Shown in pieces: positions 60,843 through 64,000 of a stretch of 64,000 nucleotides of DNA. A model generated the notes under the pieces. It was not told the origin of the DNA. It saw only the letters and a program-made list of their open reading frames with translations, and did not search any database. The DNA comes from CAVTAV01 sp963732795. Lineage in GTDB: Bacteria; Pseudomonadota; Alphaproteobacteria; CAVTAV01. Where the stretch lies: the NCBI GenBank assembly GCA_963732795.1, contig CAVTAV010000006.1, forward strand, positions 930,001 to 994,000, in the 5' to 3' direction. Positions within the stretch are counted from its first letter, which is position 1. Each line of letters opens with the position of its first letter. The translations under genes and the position numbers were made by a program.

Positions 60843-61241
60843 TTAAACCGCGGCGACCAGTCCCCGGTCGATATCCGCCGACCACATCTTCTCGAGATTG
60901 TAGAAGGCGCGGACCTCGGGCCTGAACAGATGCACGACCACGTCTCCGGCGTCGATAAGGACCCAATCGGCCTGGGGCAAGCCCTCGGCCGCGCGCGTCT
61001 CGTAGCCCTGGTCCTTCAATCGCCGAACCACGTGATCGGCCATCGACGCCACGTGCCGATGGGACGTGCCGCTGGCGATGACCATATAATCCGCGATTGA
61101 GGATTTGCCGGCTAGGCCGATGGAGACGGCGTCTTGCGCCTTGTCGTCGTCGAGAGATTTGAGGACAGCATTCAACAGACGTTGCACAGGCTTCGTCGAT
61201 TTACGAGCTGGAATAGGCGAATACTCCTGAAGCTTCTCCAA
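60843..61241 (-). CDS. rsfS: Ribosomal silencing factor RsfS
   Basis: RsfS binds L14 and blocks subunit joining in starvation. The longest frame starts at a TTG (61241) and gives 132 residues, with core motifs IADYMVIASGTSHRHVASMADHV (shown in part), GLPQADWVLIDAGDVVVHLF and RPEVRAFYNLEKMW. The true start could be a GTG further in (about 61188), because no ribosome-binding site precedes the TTG. The neighbours rlmH (60 bp downstream) and nadD (upstream) are the standard context. The frame is intact. Confidence 0.92.
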   Translation of the reverse strand: MEKLQEYSPIPARKSTKPVQRLLNAVLKSLDDDKAQDAVSIGLAGKSSIADYMVIASGTSHRHVASMADHVVRRLKDQGYETRAAEGLPQADWVLIDAGDVVVHLFRPEVRAFYNLEKMWSADIDRGLVAAV

Positions 61242-61299
61242 TGGTGCCGGGCGCCTCGCGCCCGCGCATGATCCTAGATTATAATCTTGACGGTTTTTT

Positions 61300-61951
61300 T
61301 CAACCTCGATCGCATGACCGGATCGCCGTGGCCGACACGGGGCTCAAAGTGCCGTGGAGAAACACCCAGGCGGGCGGTTTCCGGGAGGCCAGGCGCCGCG
61401 CCTGGTGCTCGGACAGGCGGTAGCGGGCGAAGGCATGGGCGGCCTTGCAGGCGTTGGCGGCGAGCGTGTAGCCCGGCCGGTCGTAGACGGCGATGGGGAC
61501 GGTTTCGAAGATCGCCCGCCAGCGCTGCCATTTGGCGATCTGGATGAGGTTGTCGGCCCCCATCAGCCAGACGAAGCGGACGTCCGGCGCGCGCGCCGCC
61601 AAGCGTCTCGATCGTATCGGCGGTGTATTGGCTGCCGAGCCCGGCCTCGATATCGGTGACGACGATGCGCCGGTCCGCGCCGGCGACCGCCCTGGCCTGG
61701 GCGAAGCGCTCGGCCAGGGGCGCCATGCCGTCGGTGGGCTTAAGCGGGTTCTGCGGCGAGACGAGCCACCAGATCTGATCGAGATCGAGCCGTTTGCGGA
61801 GCTCGCGCGAAATATGGAGGTGGCCTTCATGGGCGGGATTGAACGAGCCGCCAAGCAGGCCGATCCGGGCGCCGCGCCGATCGGCGAGGCCCGGTAGCCG
61901 GAGGATCGCCCGCGCCTCAGGGCCGGATCTGGCCCGTGCCCCGGACGACAT
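61300..61951 (-). CDS. nadD: Nicotinate-nucleotide adenylyltransferase NadD (one frame break)
   Basis: NadD makes deamido-NAD from nicotinate mononucleotide and ATP. It has the nucleotidyltransferase motif GLLGGSFNPAHEGHLHIS, WWLVSPQNPLKP, and the C-terminal SPVSATAIR, equivalent to the ISSTxxR motif. One extra base near 61605 separates the two halves (ADTIETLGG to RAPDVRFVWLMGADNLIQIAKW). The ATG at 61951 overlaps the end of proA by 35 bp; the first 28 residues may be an extension. The repaired length is about 216 residues. Confidence 0.9.
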
Positions 61952-63211
61952 ATTTGAAGGTGGTCAATTGCTCGACGCCGACGGGCCCCGGCGAATGCAG
62001 CTTGCCGGTCGAGATGCCGATCTCCGCGCCCATGCCGAACTCGCCGCCGTCGGCGAATTGGGTCGAGGCGTTGTGCATCACGATGACACTGTCGACCTCG
62101 TCCAGGAACTTCTCGGCGGCCGCCGCGTCCTCGGTGACGATGGATTCCGTGTGGCGGGAATTGTGGTGCGCGATATGGTCGATCGCGCCCGCGACGCCGT
62201 CCACGGCCTTGACGGCGATGATCGCGTCGAGGAACTCGGTGTCCCAATCGGCCTCGGTCGCTGGCACGATCCGGGAATCGAGCGCGCGGGTCGCCTCGTC
62301 GCCGCGCACTTCGCAGCCGGCCTGGATCAGGTCATCGACGATCGGCTTCAGATGGGTGCCGAGCACGGCCTTGTCGACCAAGCAGCGTCTCGGCCGCGCC
62401 GCAAATGCCGGTCCGGCGCATCTTGGCGTTGAGCGTGATCTTGGCGCGCCTTGTCGAGATCGGCCGCGCGGTCGACATAGACGTGGCACAGCCCTTCGAG
62501 ATGGGCGAGCACCTGGATCTGGCTTTCCTGCTGGACCCGCTCGATCAGCCCGCGTCCGCCGCGCGGCACGATCACATCGATATAATCGACCATCCGCAGC
62601 ATGACGCCGACGGCCGCCCGGTCCTGGGTCGGCACCATCTGGATCGCCGCTTCGGGGAGTCCCGCGGATTTCAGGCCTTCGACCAGCGCCGCGTGGATCG
62701 CCCGGCTGGACAGCGTGCTTTCCGTGCCGCCGCGCAGGATCACCGCATTGCCCGCTTTGAGGCACAGGCCGCCGGCATCCGCCGTCACATTGGGCCGGGA
62801 TTCATAGATGATCCCGATGACGCCGAGAGGCACGCGGACGCGCGAGATTTCGAGCCCGTTGGGCCGGGTCCATTTGGCGAGAACGCGCGCCGACCGGATC
62901 GGCCAGCGCCGCGACTTCTTCGAGGCCCACGGCCATCGCCTCGACGCGCTTGTCGTTCAAGGTCAGCCGGTCGAGGAACGCGCCCTTGGTGCCGCGCTGC
63001 TTGGCGGCCGCAACGTCCTGGGCATTGGCCTCCAGAATGGCGGCGCTATTCGCGCGGATGGCGGCCGCGGCGGCCTTGAGCGCTGCGTTCTTGGCTCGGT
63101 GGAGGCGCGCGCCAGCTCATGCGCGGCCGCGCGGGCGCGTTCGCCCATAGTGATCATGGCCGCTTCGAGATCGGCGGCTTCCGGCTCGCGGGCAAGAGTG
63201 GTCAGGCTCAT
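61917..63211 (-). CDS. proA: Glutamate-5-semialdehyde dehydrogenase ProA (frame broken)
   Basis: ProA reduces gamma-glutamyl phosphate to glutamate semialdehyde in proline synthesis. Motifs in order: MITMGERARAAAHELARAS, then PLGVIGIIYESRPNVTADA, LCLKAGNAVILRGG, VDYIDVIVPRGGRGLIERVQ and the catalytic cysteine in RRTGICGAAETLLV. The end reads EFGMGAEIGISTGKLHSPGPVGVE. Four frame breaks lie near 63100, 62893, 62445 and 62382. The repaired length is about 430 residues. It follows proB by 3 bp and overlaps nadD. Confidence 0.93.
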
Positions 63212-63214
63212 GGC

Positions 63215-64000
63215 TCAGGCCTCCTTCACGCCGGGCTCGCTCTCGCTTGCGGCGAGGAGCACGAGATCGTCCCGGTGGATGAGTTCTTCGCGGCCACGGT
63301 AGCCGAGAATGGCTTCGATATCACGGCTTTTGTGGCCGATGATGCGCTTGGCGTCCTTGCTCGAATAGGCCGAAAGCCCGCGCGCGATCTCGCGGCCTGA
63401 GGCATCGCGCACCCTCACCGCATCGCCGCGCTCGAACATGCCTTCGACCGCCGTAACGCCTGCCGGTAGAAGGCTTTTCCCCCGTCCCAAGCGCACCGGC
63501 GGCCCCGGCGTCGACAAGGTAATCCCCGGCGGGCACCAGGGTTCCGGCGATCCATTGCTTGCGGGCGGTGACGGGCGTCGCCTCGGGCAGGAACCAACTC
63601 CCCCGACCGGTCTCGCGGAAGCGCTGCAACGGGTGCGTTTCCTTGCCGTTGATGATCGCCATCGCGCAGCCGGCAGCGACCGCGATCCGGGCGGCGGCGA
63701 GCTTGGTGACCATGCCGCCCTTGCCGAAGCCGGTGGGCTTGGGCGCGCCGGCCATATCTGCGATCTCGTTGGTGATCGCACGGACGACGGGCACGAATTC
63801 GGCGTCCGGATCGGTTTCGGGATTGGCGGTGTAGAGCCCGTCCACGTCGGACAGCAGGATCAGGCAATCGGCGCTGATCATCTGGGCGACGCGGGCGGCG
63901 AGCCGATCGTTGTCGCCGTAGCGGATTTCGGCGGTCGCCACCGTGTCGTTCTCGTTGATCACGGGGATCGCGCCGAGGCTCAACAGCGTGTTGATGGTGC
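63215..64000 (-). CDS. proB: Glutamate 5-kinase ProB, partial (one frame break)
   Basis: ProB phosphorylates glutamate as the first step of proline synthesis. The N-terminal part lies beyond the window. Visible are GAIPVINENDTVATAEIRYGDND, DCLILLSDVDGLYTANP, GFGKGGMVTKLAAARIAVAAG and ATPVTARKQWIAGTLVPAGDYLVDAGAAGAL (given in part) of the kinase domain, then a C-terminal PUA domain with GDAVRVRDASGREIARGLSAY and IIGHKSRDIEAILGYRGREELIHRD. One extra base near 63478 breaks the frame just before the PUA domain. It precedes proA by 3 bp. Confidence 0.93.

Overview
The window is chromosomal DNA of a high-G+C alphaproteobacterium. The evidence is the gene order: trmD-rimM-rpsP-ffh, dapF-mtaB-ftsY-yciB, a full ccmABCDEFGHI set next to acnA and a DUF1223 gene, DUF2794 next to xerC, priA next to atpHAGDC, and gpmI-envC-ctpA-deacetylase-rppH. 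It resembles the Rhizobiales/Rhodospirillales, but I cannot name a genus. No rRNA, tRNA, CRISPR array, insertion sequence or prophage is visible.

Layout. 1-3027 (minus): translation and secretion block, ffh-rpsP-rimM-trmD. 3147-5405 (minus): slipin and NfeD membrane-quality pair. 5515-18247: the most accessory part, with a methyltransferase, a DUF457 membrane protein, two exported proteins, a PQQ alcohol dehydrogenase with a C-terminal haem domain, a DHA2 exporter, an alpha/beta hydrolase, a voltage-sensor-like potassium channel with a zinc ribbon, and a two-subunit molybdenum hydroxylase. 18515-23947 (plus): a SLC13 carrier, then dapF, mtaB, ftsY and yciB. 24050-31459 (minus): a small conserved-looking gene and the complete cytochrome c maturation operon. 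31765-37335: aconitase, DUF1223 and HtpG. 37446-42361 (minus): a GldA/GldF/GldG-like ABC system with a DUF4340 protein. 42785-47101: DUF2794, xerC, transaldolase and priA. 47311-52189 (plus): F1 ATP synthase operon atpHAGDC. 52291-54165 (plus): a periplasmic TPR protein and a c-type cytochrome-like protein. 54250-60193 (minus): rppH, a divergent deacetylase, ctpA, envC and gpmI. 60333-64000 (minus): rlmH, rsfS, nadD, proA and proB (partial).

Several genes fit together functionally. The ccm operon would attach haem to the CxxCH proteins encoded at 9902-12070 and 53202-54165. F1 ATP synthase, aconitase and cytochrome maturation point to aerobic respiration. The envelope block (EnvC, CtpA, deacetylase, NfeD, slipin) serves division and membrane upkeep.

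The most striking feature of the DNA itself is that about twenty conserved genes, including essential ones (ffh, atpA, priA, proA), are broken by single-base frame changes. Nearly all those I could resolve are +1 insertions, often an extra G after a C. They cluster in bad patches (5.5-8.0, 10-13.6, 57.3-59.3 and 61.5-63.5 kb) while other stretches, such as the whole ccm operon, are clean. I read them as sequence or assembly errors, so broken genes are given as one full-length CDS. The best biological leads are a predicted lanthanide-type PQQ dehydrogenase, the zinc-ribbon channel, and the TPR protein with two CxxxC motifs beside a CxxCH protein.
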